Part shown: positions 8,877 through 17,245 of the stretch, one piece after another | Layout: the number at the start of each line of letters is the position of its first letter | How positions within the stretch are numbered: position 1 is the first letter of the stretch | DNA from: Bacillota bacterium | GTDB taxonomy: Bacteria; Bacillota; Clostridia; Lachnospirales; Lachnospiraceae | Assembly (NCBI GenBank): GCA_030526045.1 | Contig: JAUNDN010000002.1 | Location: 45,266 to 109,265 of the forward strand | Direction of reading: 5' to 3' | DNA length: 64,000 nucleotides | Made by a program: the position numbers and the translations under genes | The notes under the pieces: model-generated | What the model was told of the DNA's origin: nothing | Seen by the model: only the letters and a program-made list of their open reading frames with translations | Databases searched by the model: none

Positions 8877-9842
8877 TTATTGTAAGAAACGCTGTACTTT
8901 GATATCAGAGTATTTCAGCACATAAACTCCTTCCTCATAGGCTCCGATTCTCACCTCATTCTCCGTGCCCTCTAAATTCGCTAATATATTCTGTGGAAAG
9001 CTGACGTCACAGGCATAAGCATGGGGGTATCCCCCACCAAATCTGGGATTGATCTCCGACACAAAAAAAGTACCGTTGCTTTCAAAAATATCCATGTCAA
9101 CAGGACCACGCAGTGAAAGCTGCTGCAGGGTTCTTAGTATCAATTCAAATATCTCGGGCTTCTTTACGGATACCGATTTCTCTGTTTCTCCTGCTCTCAT
9201 CCGAAGCTTTTCCTTCAGGAAGATATCCGTAACCCTTCCGGTCAGCAAATCTGCATAGATGTCAGCACCATATTCCTTTCCATGGGAAAACCTCTGAATC
9301 ATCAAGGGTTCTTCACTATCCTTCATCAGCGCTGTCAAAAGCTCTATGCTGTTTACCTTCATGGCACCGATACTCCCGGCTCCTGCAATCGGTTTCACGA
9401 AAACCGGAAAGCACTCCTCTCCGCCTTCATATGCCTTCTGAAACTCCTCCAGACTATCATAAGAGGGGAGTACCGGAATTCCGGCATTCTTCAAATGGTG
9501 ATAAAACTTCATCTTGTCGCGGCAAAGATCAATACTGCCCACCTCCGAGACAATGGGAACGATCCGGTTTTCCAGAAAGAGCGCCTTCTTCTGTGCGATC
9601 AGATGAAGCTCATCCTCCTGCAGAGGCAAAACCGCATGGATCTTTTCCTTTTTGCAGATGGAAAGTATTTCATCAAGATAGCCTGGCTCACCCATCCTCG
9701 GCACGAGATAATAAGCATCCGCTTCATACAGCGCCGGTGCAAGGCTGCTGCAATCTGTCCCCACGACTTTATCAAATCCGCTTTCCTTGAAAAAGCGCAC
9801 CAGCATATTTCTGGTTCCACAGCTTAAAATCAGAAGGTTCAT
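8877..9842 (-). CDS. ATP-grasp ligase, CarB-like
   Basis: 321 residues. An N-terminal Rossmann-like part (MNLLILSCGTRNMLVRFF) precedes an ATP-grasp core: DKMKFYHHLKNAGIPVLPSY, VFVKPIAGAGSIGAMKVNS, MIQRFSHGKEYGADIYAD and the metal-binding VSEINPRFGGGYP near residue 262. Such stand-alone relatives of the carbamoyl-phosphate synthase large chain in glycan loci are thought to join an amino acid or carboxylate to an amine or carboxyl group. It is the last gene of the minus operon led by pseC, after the PLP decarboxylase; that pairing suggests the two make and attach a decarboxylated or amino-acid-derived group on the glycan. Substrates are unknown. Whether pseudaminic acid is the target is inference. 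Confidence 0.78.
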   Translation of the reverse strand: MNLLILSCGTRNMLVRFFKESGFDKVVGTDCSSLAPALYEADAYYLVPRMGEPGYLDEILSICKKEKIHAVLPLQEDELHLIAQKKALFLENRIVPIVSEVGSIDLCRDKMKFYHHLKNAGIPVLPSYDSLEEFQKAYEGGEECFPVFVKPIAGAGSIGAMKVNSIELLTALMKDSEEPLMIQRFSHGKEYGADIYADLLTGRVTDIFLKEKLRMRAGETEKSVSVKKPEIFELILRTLQQLSLRGPVDMDIFESNGTFFVSEINPRFGGGYPHAYACDVSFPQNILANLEGTENEVRIGAYEEGVYVLKYSDIKVQRFLQ

Positions 9843-9863
9843 TTCGTTTTCACACCTCTCACA

Positions 9864-11063
9864 CTACTTCTGCTCCCACACACAATTCTGCACATACTCT
9901 TTGGGCGTCCACTTTTCTCTGACCTTTACGGTCTCCTCACCCTTATTTACATACACATCCGGGAAATACTGGATAAAAAGCGGATTCAGGCTTAGGGTAT
10001 AGCCACCCACATTTTCATATATAATCTGATCTCCCACAAACAGCTCCGGCAGATCTTTCATTTCAAACAAACGATCGCATTCCATACAGGTATATCCTGT
10101 GATGGTCTGATTTTCCATTATTTTCCGCTCTTTTCCCGGCTGAAGCTCGGTATGATAAAGATAGGAGTTTTTGATCATCGTTGCGTCGATGTTAAACCGG
10201 CTTCCGTCCGAGATCAGATATCTGCTGCCTCTGATATCCCGTACATCAATGATGCTTGTGGTAAAGGTGGTTGCACTTGACAAAAGAGAAATACCGGGTT
10301 CTACTACAAGGGTTGTCTCCTCCGGCTTAAACTCTTCAGAAAGCACCTCGGCAACCACGGGAAAATAATCTGGAAACTCCGGTCTTCCCTTCAATCCCCC
10401 GCAATAGCCACCGCCGATATCTACATAATCAAGGTGCAATTGAAACTCCCTTTTCAGCCTGCAGGCCATATCGGCAATGCTCTTAAAAATAGCCACGCTT
10501 CTGGATTTGGAGCTGGAATGCAGGTGAATGCCGTTTACTCTTACATTGGGAATCGCCCGCACCTGCTTAAGTACCTTTGCAAATGTTCCATCCTCATAGG
10601 AATAGCCAAATCTACCGCTTTCCTCTCCCATGGTGGTCTCTCCCGGACACATGGCCTCCAGATTAAAGTTTACACGGATTCCAACATTTAAGGTCTTCGC
10701 CGGGTACTCTTTTGAAAGCTCCGTAAGCCAGTCAAGTTCAAACTGCGAATCCATATTGACGATTCCGCCTGCCAGCACGACGTCCCGAAAGGATTGTCTG
10801 CTCTTATAGGGACCGTTATAGATAATCTCATCGTCCCGAAACTCCATGTATCTGGCAAGGCTGTATTCATCCTGGGATACTACCTCTGCACTGACTCCCT
10901 GCTTCTGATAAAAGCGGACAAGCCAGGGGAGCGAATTGGTCTTAAAGGAGTAACCAATCCTGTAATTACTCCAGTTTTCTTTCAGTGAGGTTGTTAGTTT
11001 ATCAAAATCTCTTTGCAGCTTACTTTCATTAATCTCAAAATAAGGAGTAGGTCTTTTCTTCAT
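9864..11063 (-). CDS. PLP-dependent decarboxylase, Orn/DAP/Arg decarboxylase 2 (LysA-like) family
   Basis: 399 residues from the ATG at 11063, which has AGAGGA upstream; the longer reading from 11117 would overlap the preceding gene. The fold type III barrel is shown by GYSFKTNS (Schiff-base lysine at residue 41), GIHLHSSSKSRS, VDIGGGYCGG and the phosphate-binding EPGISLLSS. CMECDRLFE corresponds to the Cys-Glu-Ser-Asp active-site segment given by the partner subunit. Substrate could be diaminopimelate, another basic amino acid or a carboxylated condensation product; the family cannot be split further by eye. It stands between a GT2 gene and an ATP-grasp gene, so a role in modifying surface glycan is more likely than lysine synthesis. 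Confidence 0.8.
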   Translation of the reverse strand: MKKRPTPYFEINESKLQRDFDKLTTSLKENWSNYRIGYSFKTNSLPWLVRFYQKQGVSAEVVSQDEYSLARYMEFRDDEIIYNGPYKSRQSFRDVVLAGGIVNMDSQFELDWLTELSKEYPAKTLNVGIRVNFNLEAMCPGETTMGEESGRFGYSYEDGTFAKVLKQVRAIPNVRVNGIHLHSSSKSRSVAIFKSIADMACRLKREFQLHLDYVDIGGGYCGGLKGRPEFPDYFPVVAEVLSEEFKPEETTLVVEPGISLLSSATTFTTSIIDVRDIRGSRYLISDGSRFNIDATMIKNSYLYHTELQPGKERKIMENQTITGYTCMECDRLFEMKDLPELFVGDQIIYENVGGYTLSLNPLFIQYFPDVYVNKGEETVKVREKWTPKEYVQNCVWEQK

Positions 11064-11077
11064 ACATTCCTCTTTCT

Positions 11078-12124
11078 TTAGCGGCTCATTTTCTTCCTCA
11101 GGTTCCGGTAGCTCCACAGCAATTTATAATACAACATAAAGTAGATCGTGGATCTCTGCTGCATCCTGATCAGCTTCCGTTCCTCCTCATGAACCCGCTG
11201 TATATAATATTTGTTCTCCATGAAGCCGGGAAAGGTCTCTTTCATTTCTTTGCCCAGCGCCTTCACGAAGCGATAGCTCTTATTCTTCACCCCTGCCATG
11301 TAGGAAAAAAGGGTATTTACGTAAAACAAAGTGGTAAAGCTGCTCTCGATCTCCGGATAGTAATCCTTTAGGAAATCAAACTGCCTTGCCTCCCGAACCA
11401 TCACTCTCGCTGCTTCCATCCTGTCCTCACACCTTGTCTTCGTGATGGTGTGGACCGTAGAAGTATCATGCTGATAATAATAGTAAAGAGGTTCTTCGAT
11501 ATACTCAAAATGCTTTGCCCTGAGCATCCAGGAATTACTGATGGCGTTATCCTCATAAAAAATGTGCTCCGGGAAACGATTGGGGTAATCCAGAATGATA
11601 TGACGCCGATAGATCTTCACCACCAGGCTACCACCATCCAGTATCAGGGAACGATACTGTTCCACAGTCAGTTCTCCCGACTGTTCCGGTGTATTGTTGT
11701 GCACGATCTGACCGATCTTCATACTGTGCTCGCCTGTGAGATGATAATCACAGCCGACCATATCTGCCCCTGTCTCTTCCGCCCTTGCAAGGAGCTTTTC
11801 ATAAAAGTCCGGTGTGATCCAGTCATCACTGTCAATAAAGCCAATCCACTCCCCTTTTGCAACAGCAAGTCCCAGGTTCTTCGCCCCGCCCTGCTTCCTG
11901 TTATCGGGCGATGCGATCACCTTAAACTTGTCCGGATAATTCTTTTCATATTCTCTTAGAATGGTAAGGGAATTGTCCGTAGAATGGTCATCCACCGCTA
12001 TGATCTCATAATCGGAAATCGTCTGTCCCACCAGGGAATTCAGGCACCAGGTCAGCTTGTCATCTGCTGCCATATTGTAAACCGGTACGATCACACTTAA
12101 CTTCATCTGCCGTTCTCCATTCAT
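11078..12124 (-). CDS. Family 2 glycosyltransferase
   Basis: 348 residues. The N-terminal GT-A domain is plain: LSVIVPVYNMA, IIAVDDHSTDNS, GGAKNLGLAVAKGEWIGF and the metal-binding IDSDDW near residue 100. The C-terminal third is rich in aromatic and basic residues, without a clear membrane span. It probably transfers a sugar to a growing surface glycan; donor and acceptor are unknown. Its ATG overlaps the stop of the deacetylase gene as ATGA, so the two are translationally coupled. A second ATG, six codons in (12106), is an alternative start. Confidence 0.88.
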   Translation of the reverse strand: MNGERQMKLSVIVPVYNMAADDKLTWCLNSLVGQTISDYEIIAVDDHSTDNSLTILREYEKNYPDKFKVIASPDNRKQGGAKNLGLAVAKGEWIGFIDSDDWITPDFYEKLLARAEETGADMVGCDYHLTGEHSMKIGQIVHNNTPEQSGELTVEQYRSLILDGGSLVVKIYRRHIILDYPNRFPEHIFYEDNAISNSWMLRAKHFEYIEEPLYYYYQHDTSTVHTITKTRCEDRMEAARVMVREARQFDFLKDYYPEIESSFTTLFYVNTLFSYMAGVKNKSYRFVKALGKEMKETFPGFMENKYYIQRVHEEERKLIRMQQRSTIYFMLYYKLLWSYRNLRKKMSR

Positions 12125-12918
12125 TCAAACCGCGTCAGCTCTCCGCCCTTTGCCTCCACGATCCTGTCATTCACACTTAAAAACACAGAAGCCACATAGG
12201 GATTATATACAAAAGTATTGTCCGCACCGAACTGCAGACCTTTTGCCCGCTCCATGTAATCCACAAAGCCTATATTAGTGGTATACCAGATATCGTCTCT
12301 TCCGCCCACCAGCCGGCAGAACTGCTCCATGACCTCCCAGTTGTCATCCCTGGAAAATTCATAGCTGTGCCCCCAGACATACATCAGATATAAATACTGC
12401 TTCTTGTTCAGTTCCACAAAGCGCTTCCCGTCCTCCAAAAGGTTATTGTTGTGATGGCAGGTCGCCTTCCACTCATAATAATCCGTGGGAAGCTTAAAGT
12501 CATGGGTATCTCCCACAATTCTGGAATATCGGATGCCCAGTGCCGGGAGAAGCCTTTTGATCTCCTCATTATAGGAACCGTTGGGATAGGAAAGACCTCT
12601 GACAGGCATTCCGGTTAGCTTCTCAAGACGCTTCCTGTCCTCCAAAACCTCGTAGACCACCTTCTCAAGCGGACATCGTTCAATGGTAGGATGGGTCAGG
12701 GTATGACAGGCAATCTCATGCCCTTCATACAGACCAGCATATTCCTCAAAAGGAATCCGAACCTGATCCCTGATCCCGGAATTGATGTGAAAGGTTCCCT
12801 TAATTCCGTTTTGATTAAAAATTTTAACAAGCCTTCTGTCTTCTTCCTTACCATCGTCATAGCTCATGGTAAGGGCTTTATGCTTTCCCTGCGGAAAGCA
12901 GATATATACCTTATTCAT
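12121..12918 (-). CDS. Polysaccharide deacetylase (NodB/CE4-like)
   Basis: 265 residues without signal peptide. NodB-fold motifs are TMSYDDGKEED with the catalytic Asp pair at 21-22, the zinc-ligand motif HEIACHTLTHP (His 72 and 76) and LSYPNGSYN. The family removes N-acetyl groups from sugars. Without an export signal it probably acts in the cytoplasm on a nucleotide- or lipid-linked sugar. It lies 9 bp after pseC and overlaps the GT2 gene. Confidence 0.85.
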   Translation of the reverse strand: MNKVYICFPQGKHKALTMSYDDGKEEDRRLVKIFNQNGIKGTFHINSGIRDQVRIPFEEYAGLYEGHEIACHTLTHPTIERCPLEKVVYEVLEDRKRLEKLTGMPVRGLSYPNGSYNEEIKRLLPALGIRYSRIVGDTHDFKLPTDYYEWKATCHHNNNLLEDGKRFVELNKKQYLYLMYVWGHSYEFSRDDNWEVMEQFCRLVGGRDDIWYTTNIGFVDYMERAKGLQFGADNTFVYNPYVASVFLSVNDRIVEAKGGELTRFE

Positions 12919-12927
12919 TCCGAACCT

Positions 12928-14121
12928 CTACGCCTTATAGTATTCTGCTATTTTCGTTACCGCTTCTATCACATCCTGCACATCCTGATCACTCATCGCA
13001 TAATAAAGCGGCAGACTGATGATCTCCTCATACAGCTTCTCCGCCTTCGGGCAAAGCCCTCTGTGATATCCAAGTTTCTCATAATAGGGGAAACAATAGG
13101 TTGGTATATAATGTACATTGCAACATACATTTTCGGCAGCCAGTGCATCAAAAAATTCTTTCCTTCCGATCGTGAGCCTGTCCGAATTCAGCCGTAAAAT
13201 ATAAAGATGTCTTGTCGTATCCGATTCCGGGATTTCCTTCTGAACCACGAGCTGCGGAAGCTTCGAAAAGGCCTCATTATAAGCCTTTACAATTTCCTTG
13301 CGTCTCTTTGAAAAGGCAGGGAGCTTATCAAGCTGGCTGATCAAAAGAGCCGCCTGCATATCCGTCATGCGGTAATTATAGCCCAGCGCGATCTGCTCAT
13401 AATACCAGGATCCATCCGGTTCATGCTCCATCTGTGTCTCATCTCTGGTAATTCCATGTGAACGGTACAAAAGCAGTTTCTTGTAAAACGCTTCGCTGTT
13501 CGTCAGGACTGCACCGCCTTCACCGCAGGTTACTGTCTTGACCGGATGAAAGCTCAGTGTCGTCATATCTGCTATGGAACCGTTAAACTTTCCATTGTAA
13601 CGGGTTCCGATCACGTGTGCTCCATCCTCAATAAGAACAATATTATTTTTGTGGCAATGCGCAAGAAGTCTGTCAAGCTCCACTGACTGTCCGGTATAAT
13701 CTACTGCAACCACTGCCTTCGTCTTCTTCGTGGTAAGTGCCTCCACACAGGCAGGATCAATGTTATAGGTTTCCTCATTGATATCTGCAAATACCGGTTT
13801 GGCTCCGCAGTAAAGGGCACAGTTTGCTGATGCCGCAAAGGTAATGGGTGTGGTGATCACTTCATCCCCCGGCTGTACCCCTGCTGCCAGTGCCGCAATA
13901 TGAAGAGCAGCCGTACCATTACTGCAGACCACCGCATATTTAGCACCCGTCACCCGGCATAGCTTCTGTTCCAGCTCAGCGATCTTTGGTCCGCAGGTCA
14001 GATAATCGCTTTTCATGACATCGACCACTGCCTTGATGTCATCGTCATCAATATATTGATGTCCGTAAAAAATTTTCGTATCACGGACAGGAGTTCCTCC
14101 GCATATTGCAGGTTTCTTCAT
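12928..14121 (-). CDS. pseC: UDP-4-amino-4,6-dideoxy-N-acetyl-altrosamine transaminase
   Basis: 397 residues, PLP aminotransferase of the DegT/DnrJ/EryC1 family. The start PAICGGTPVRDTKIFYGHQYID, SNGTAALHIAALAAGV, IEDGAHVIGT and SFHPVKTVTCGEGG (PLP lysine at about residue 195) match PseC. The enzyme aminates UDP-4-keto-6-deoxy-AltNAc, the second step of pseudaminic acid synthesis. ATG 14121 is chosen because GGAGG stands five bases before it; the upstream in-frame ATG at 14133 overlaps that ribosome site. It leads the minus-strand glycan operon and lies 43 bp after the stand-alone Spo0A-C gene. The PseB dehydratase and PseH acetyltransferase are not in the window. Confidence 0.9.
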   Translation of the reverse strand: MKKPAICGGTPVRDTKIFYGHQYIDDDDIKAVVDVMKSDYLTCGPKIAELEQKLCRVTGAKYAVVCSNGTAALHIAALAAGVQPGDEVITTPITFAASANCALYCGAKPVFADINEETYNIDPACVEALTTKKTKAVVAVDYTGQSVELDRLLAHCHKNNIVLIEDGAHVIGTRYNGKFNGSIADMTTLSFHPVKTVTCGEGGAVLTNSEAFYKKLLLYRSHGITRDETQMEHEPDGSWYYEQIALGYNYRMTDMQAALLISQLDKLPAFSKRRKEIVKAYNEAFSKLPQLVVQKEIPESDTTRHLYILRLNSDRLTIGRKEFFDALAAENVCCNVHYIPTYCFPYYEKLGYHRGLCPKAEKLYEEIISLPLYYAMSDQDVQDVIEAVTKIAEYYKA

Positions 14122-14164
14122 AATGTCCTCCATTCTGAAATGCCCACCGGTTCCCGTAAGGCAT

Positions 14165-14533
14165 CTATTGATTCATCTGTATTCTGACAGCATCCGCAAC
14201 AGCTGCTATGTATTCACTATTGGTCGGCCTTCCCATACCATTCTCCGCGCAGTACCCGAAAAGCCTTTCAAAGGTATCCCTGTTTCCTCTTTCCCATGAC
14301 ACTTCTATTGCATTGCGAATGGCTCTCTCGACCTTGCCGTCAGTTGTATTATAACGCTTTGCCACCTCCGGGTAAAGAAGCTTCGTCACACTGCTGACAA
14401 TTCTCATATCTTCTTCTGCCATGATTACTGCTGTCCTCACATAACGATAGCCCTTCAAGTGCGCAGGCACCCCCATATCAAGCAGCATTCCGGTAGTTAA
14501 CTGCTCCTTTTTTCTCGACATTTCATCCTGCAT
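14165..14533 (-). CDS. Stand-alone Spo0A C-terminal DNA-binding domain protein
   Basis: 122 residues that match only the effector domain of Spo0A: MGVPAHLKGYRYVRTAV, LYPEVAKRYNTTDGKVERAIRNAIEVSWERG and the closing GRPTNSEYIAAVAD. No receiver domain precedes it: the frame starts at an ATG after GGGAG. In Spo0A this domain binds 0A boxes (TGTCGAA) and touches sigma-A and sigma-H polymerase. Without a phosphoacceptor, this protein could bind DNA constitutively or be controlled by abundance. It is 97 bp after the Ham1-like gene and directly before pseC, so it may be cotranscribed with the glycan operon. Regulation of that operon is a guess from position. Confidence 0.85.
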   Translation of the reverse strand: MQDEMSRKKEQLTTGMLLDMGVPAHLKGYRYVRTAVIMAEEDMRIVSSVTKLLYPEVAKRYNTTDGKVERAIRNAIEVSWERGNRDTFERLFGYCAENGMGRPTNSEYIAAVADAVRIQMNQ

Positions 14534-14630
14534 ACCAAAACTCTCCCAAATCTGTTTTTGTCACGCCTTCCTTCAGTATAGAGGATGCTCTTTTCCGTGA
14601 ACAGTTGTTATTCACCGCACAAAATGTCCA

Positions 14631-15284
14631 TCACTCCCGCAAAAAAGGATATTTTTCCAGAAAACGACAGAAAAACCCCTTGAAGCCATTATTCGACACA
14701 ATTTGATCCTGAGAATTGCTCTCAAGATCATAAAAGTAATTTCCGGTTTTGATATCTATGGAGATTCCGTCAAGCGGGAATCCCGGAACCTTTTTCGTAT
14801 GGGGCACATCTGTGAGAAGAAAAGGCTCCCCCCACAAGTTCTCTTCCATGCTTTCCTGCCTAATCTCCTCATTAAAGATCAGACAGATCGCATTTTGGTA
14901 TCTGGCGCGGATCCTGCCATATTTCTTCACCAGTTTGATGTAATGTGCGAGCAGTTCCTCATCAGACAGGCGCTTTGCTCCCCGTCCTCTGACCTGAATA
15001 CCGGGTTGAACCTCCCCCGGGAGCAGTTCTCCCGTCAGATGATCATACAGATACAAACCACTGTCACAGGAAAAAACAGGACTGTGAAACAAGGCAAAGT
15101 AAGCCTCTGCCTTCTGCCTGGCATTTTCAAGCGGAGTGTTTCCGGTCTCCTCCACCTTGGGAAGCTCTATCCCTCTCATTGCCGCAGCGTCTGTCAGCCC
15201 TGTAATCTGAAATGGCAGGCCAAGAAGTGCCCGCCTCATATAGGAAAGCTTTGCCTCATTTCCGGTTCCGTAAATAAGCTCCAT
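14631..15284 (-). CDS. Ham1/RdgB-like nucleoside triphosphate pyrophosphatase
   Basis: 217 residues from the ATG at 15284, which has GGGGGA just upstream; a TTG at 15296 is a poorer start. The beginning IYGTGNEAKLSYM corresponds to the SGN-x-KL motif of the Ham1 family, and PVFSCDSGLYLY to its catalytic Asp-Ser-Gly. The C-terminal half, with VPGFPLDGISID, diverges from the housekeeping enzyme that clears dITP and XTP, and the protein is longer than the usual 190-200 residues. It follows the 3-methyladenine glycosylase gene closely, so both may serve removal of damaged purines. Its exact substrate is uncertain. Confidence 0.75.
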   Translation of the reverse strand: MELIYGTGNEAKLSYMRRALLGLPFQITGLTDAAAMRGIELPKVEETGNTPLENARQKAEAYFALFHSPVFSCDSGLYLYDHLTGELLPGEVQPGIQVRGRGAKRLSDEELLAHYIKLVKKYGRIRARYQNAICLIFNEEIRQESMEENLWGEPFLLTDVPHTKKVPGFPLDGISIDIKTGNYFYDLESNSQDQIVSNNGFKGFFCRFLEKYPFLRE

Positions 15285-15298
15285 AAAATCCCCCAATA

Positions 15299-15832
15299 TT
15301 ATTTCACCGGTTTATAGCTTCCGTCCGCTATGATATACCGCCATAGAATATCTCTGTACTCCTGTGTTGCGTAATCGATTCCTACCCTTTTGGCACACGT
15401 ATAGGCCGGAGTACATCCATCGTCCTCCAGCCACAATTTGCGGGAATTTACCAAGTCCTCTCCGTTCAGTTCCCGGTCAATCTTCATGGCACGCGTCAAC
15501 TTCCCTGGACCGTTATACCCTGTAATTCCCCTGATCAAAACCGCTTCCGGATGACCCTTCTTGCCTGTGACCACATTAAACAGAGAGTGCATTCCATAAC
15601 AAAGATATACATAGGCAGTACCACCCTGTTCGTACAGCACCTTCGTCCGCTCTGCCTTCCCCTTACTGGCGTGGCAGGCAGTATCCTCCTGTCCAAAGTA
15701 ACACTCTGTTTCCGTAATCCGGTATTTGAAAACTTCTTCTCCGATTCTCCGGCAAAGAAGCTTACCTACAAGTGCCGGGGCAAGCTCCGTGGCCGGCCGA
15801 CATAAATCTTTCCGTCCCAGTCGTTTTCCCAT
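15299..15832 (-). CDS. DNA-3-methyladenine glycosylase (AAG/MPG type)
   Basis: 177 residues, slightly shorter than the usual 190-200. Conserved family segments are ATELAPALVGKLLCR, ITETECYFGQEDTACHASKGKAERT with the catalytic Glu in TETE, YVYLCYGMHSLFNVVT and EAVLIRGI. The enzyme cuts the N-glycosidic bond of alkylated or deaminated purines in base excision repair. It starts at 15832, only 2 bp from the end of the serine hydrolase gene, with GAGGA as ribosome site, and is followed by the Ham1-like gene. A repair-related pair inside an otherwise unrelated transcript is likely. Confidence 0.9.
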   Translation of the reverse strand: MGKRLGRKDLCRPATELAPALVGKLLCRRIGEEVFKYRITETECYFGQEDTACHASKGKAERTKVLYEQGGTAYVYLCYGMHSLFNVVTGKKGHPEAVLIRGITGYNGPGKLTRAMKIDRELNGEDLVNSRKLWLEDDGCTPAYTCAKRVGIDYATQEYRDILWRYIIADGSYKPVK

Positions 15833-15834
15833 GC

Positions 15835-16998
15835 TCAGTCCTCAATTGCACCGTAAACAATCTGGCGCATCTTTCGACGAAGTGCAAGGTCGGCTCCCTG
15901 CTCAATCTGCTGCATATAAACCAAAATCAGTTCTTCCTTCGGATCTACCATAAAATAGGTTCCGGGTAATCCATCCCATCCGTATTCGCCCACACTGCCG
16001 TTGCTTCCCGCCATCTGTGGCTTAAGCATAATACGCATAAAGTTCCCATACCCGTAGCCCTCAATACTGTCAAAATCAATCCAGCTCATCTGTAGATCAT
16101 TAAGCTGGTTCTTCCTGATATATTCCATAGTCTTTCTGCCAAGGAAACGTTTCCCCTGATAGCAGCCATCCGCTGCAAGCATTCTGACAAAATGGGTATA
16201 ATCCTCTAACGTAGAGTAAAGTCCTCCACCGCCGGACTCAATATAAGGCGGCTTCGTTGGCGCATACAGGTTCAGCCATTCAAGCGCCCTCTCATCTGAC
16301 TCACGAAGATGCCCCTGGGCGTCAATTCTCGAATACATCGTGGCAAGCCTTCCAATCTGACCTTCCTCTACAAAAAAGCCCGTATCCTTCATATCAAGTG
16401 GCTCAAAAACAGTCTTTTTCAAATATTCCCCATAGGGAACCCCTGTCACAACCTCAACAATCGCTGCTGCAACATCCGCAGAAATACCGTACTTCCATCC
16501 TTCCCCAGGATGAAACAAAAGCGGAGCCTTGCCCAGTTCATTGCAAATATCCACATTGCTGAACTTCTCACCGCTGACCGCACGCTCATGCAGCTCGATC
16601 CGAATCTCCTCCATGATCCGCTCCGGTTCTGACATCTCTCCCGGGTATACCAGTCCTGAGGTCATATTCAGGAGCTGGCGGATCGTGATTTTGGATTTGG
16701 CATCCACAAGCCCCTTTGTCGTAGCCACTTTCATATTTGCAAAGCCCTTTAAATATTGATCAACCGGATCATACAGGTCGATCAAGCCCTGTTCATAAAG
16801 CATCATAACCGCAATCGTGGTGATCGGCTTGGTCATGGAATAAATCTTGTAAATACTGTCCTCCCGGTCGCTTCCGTAAACATTGCGGAATTCTACTTTT
16901 CCCTTATGCTCCACCAGAAGGGAAGCACCCTTTATTCTTTCCGCCTTCATCTCCTGCTCAAACAGGTTGTTCAGTTTATTTAACTTTTCCTGATTCAT
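15835..16998 (-). CDS. Serine hydrolase, class C beta-lactamase/EstB family
   Basis: 387 residues from ATG 16998, which has GGAGG six bases upstream; the longer in-frame start at 17046 adds residues without family similarity. The SxxK motif is SMTK (Ser 54, Lys 57) and the Tyr motif is in KYGISADV. The third (KTG-like) motif is not obvious; GWDG near the C-terminus may take its place, as in EstB-like esterases. There is no signal peptide, so a cytoplasmic esterase or transacylase is more likely than a cell-wall enzyme or true beta-lactamase. A candidate promoter at 17049-17077 serves it. Confidence 0.8.
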   Translation of the reverse strand: MNQEKLNKLNNLFEQEMKAERIKGASLLVEHKGKVEFRNVYGSDREDSIYKIYSMTKPITTIAVMMLYEQGLIDLYDPVDQYLKGFANMKVATTKGLVDAKSKITIRQLLNMTSGLVYPGEMSEPERIMEEIRIELHERAVSGEKFSNVDICNELGKAPLLFHPGEGWKYGISADVAAAIVEVVTGVPYGEYLKKTVFEPLDMKDTGFFVEEGQIGRLATMYSRIDAQGHLRESDERALEWLNLYAPTKPPYIESGGGGLYSTLEDYTHFVRMLAADGCYQGKRFLGRKTMEYIRKNQLNDLQMSWIDFDSIEGYGYGNFMRIMLKPQMAGSNGSVGEYGWDGLPGTYFMVDPKEELILVYMQQIEQGADLALRRKMRQIVYGAIED

Positions 16999-17048
16999 AC
17001 CATACCTCCGTTGCGGAATCGCTGCTTTAAATGAATCCCGCATCAATC

Positions 17049-17077
17049 AGTATACACCTGTCCGCATTAATTTTCCA
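17049..17077 (-). promoter_or_regulatory. Candidate sigma-A promoter for the serine hydrolase operon
   Basis: On the minus strand TGGAAA (17077-17072), 17 bp, then TATACT (17054-17049), about 50 bp before the chosen start. It overlaps the end of the small 33-codon gene. Confidence 0.4.
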
Positions 17078-17168
17078 GATAATCCAGATAATCCTCTTCA
17101 CTTGCGAACAACATATATCTTCCCTCAACCATTCCCATATATCCGTTATTAACAAAATATCCTTTCAT
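17067..17168 (-). CDS. Small protein of 33 residues, unknown function
   Basis: An ATG at 17168 follows a perfect AGGAGG at eight bases and opens 33 codons ending in TAA. The product starts MKGYFVNNGYMGMVEG, continues RYMLFASEEDY and ends LDYLEN: aromatic and Gly/Asn-rich, then an acidic tail. The xGYMGxVxGxYMLFxSExxY pattern has the look of a conserved small protein rather than a chance frame. It sits 78 bp after the phoR-like gene on the same strand, at the end of the phosphate operon. An in-frame upstream ATG (17208) lacks a ribosome site. Function unknown; it is too short for a membrane protein or a known domain. Confidence 0.6.
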   Translation of the reverse strand: MKGYFVNNGYMGMVEGRYMLFASEEDYLDYLEN

Positions 17169-17245
17169 GTAGGCTGCCTCCTGACTTCTGATCTGTTTCT
17201 TATCTATCATCAGAATACCATTCGGTCAGTCCCATAAAACGGACT

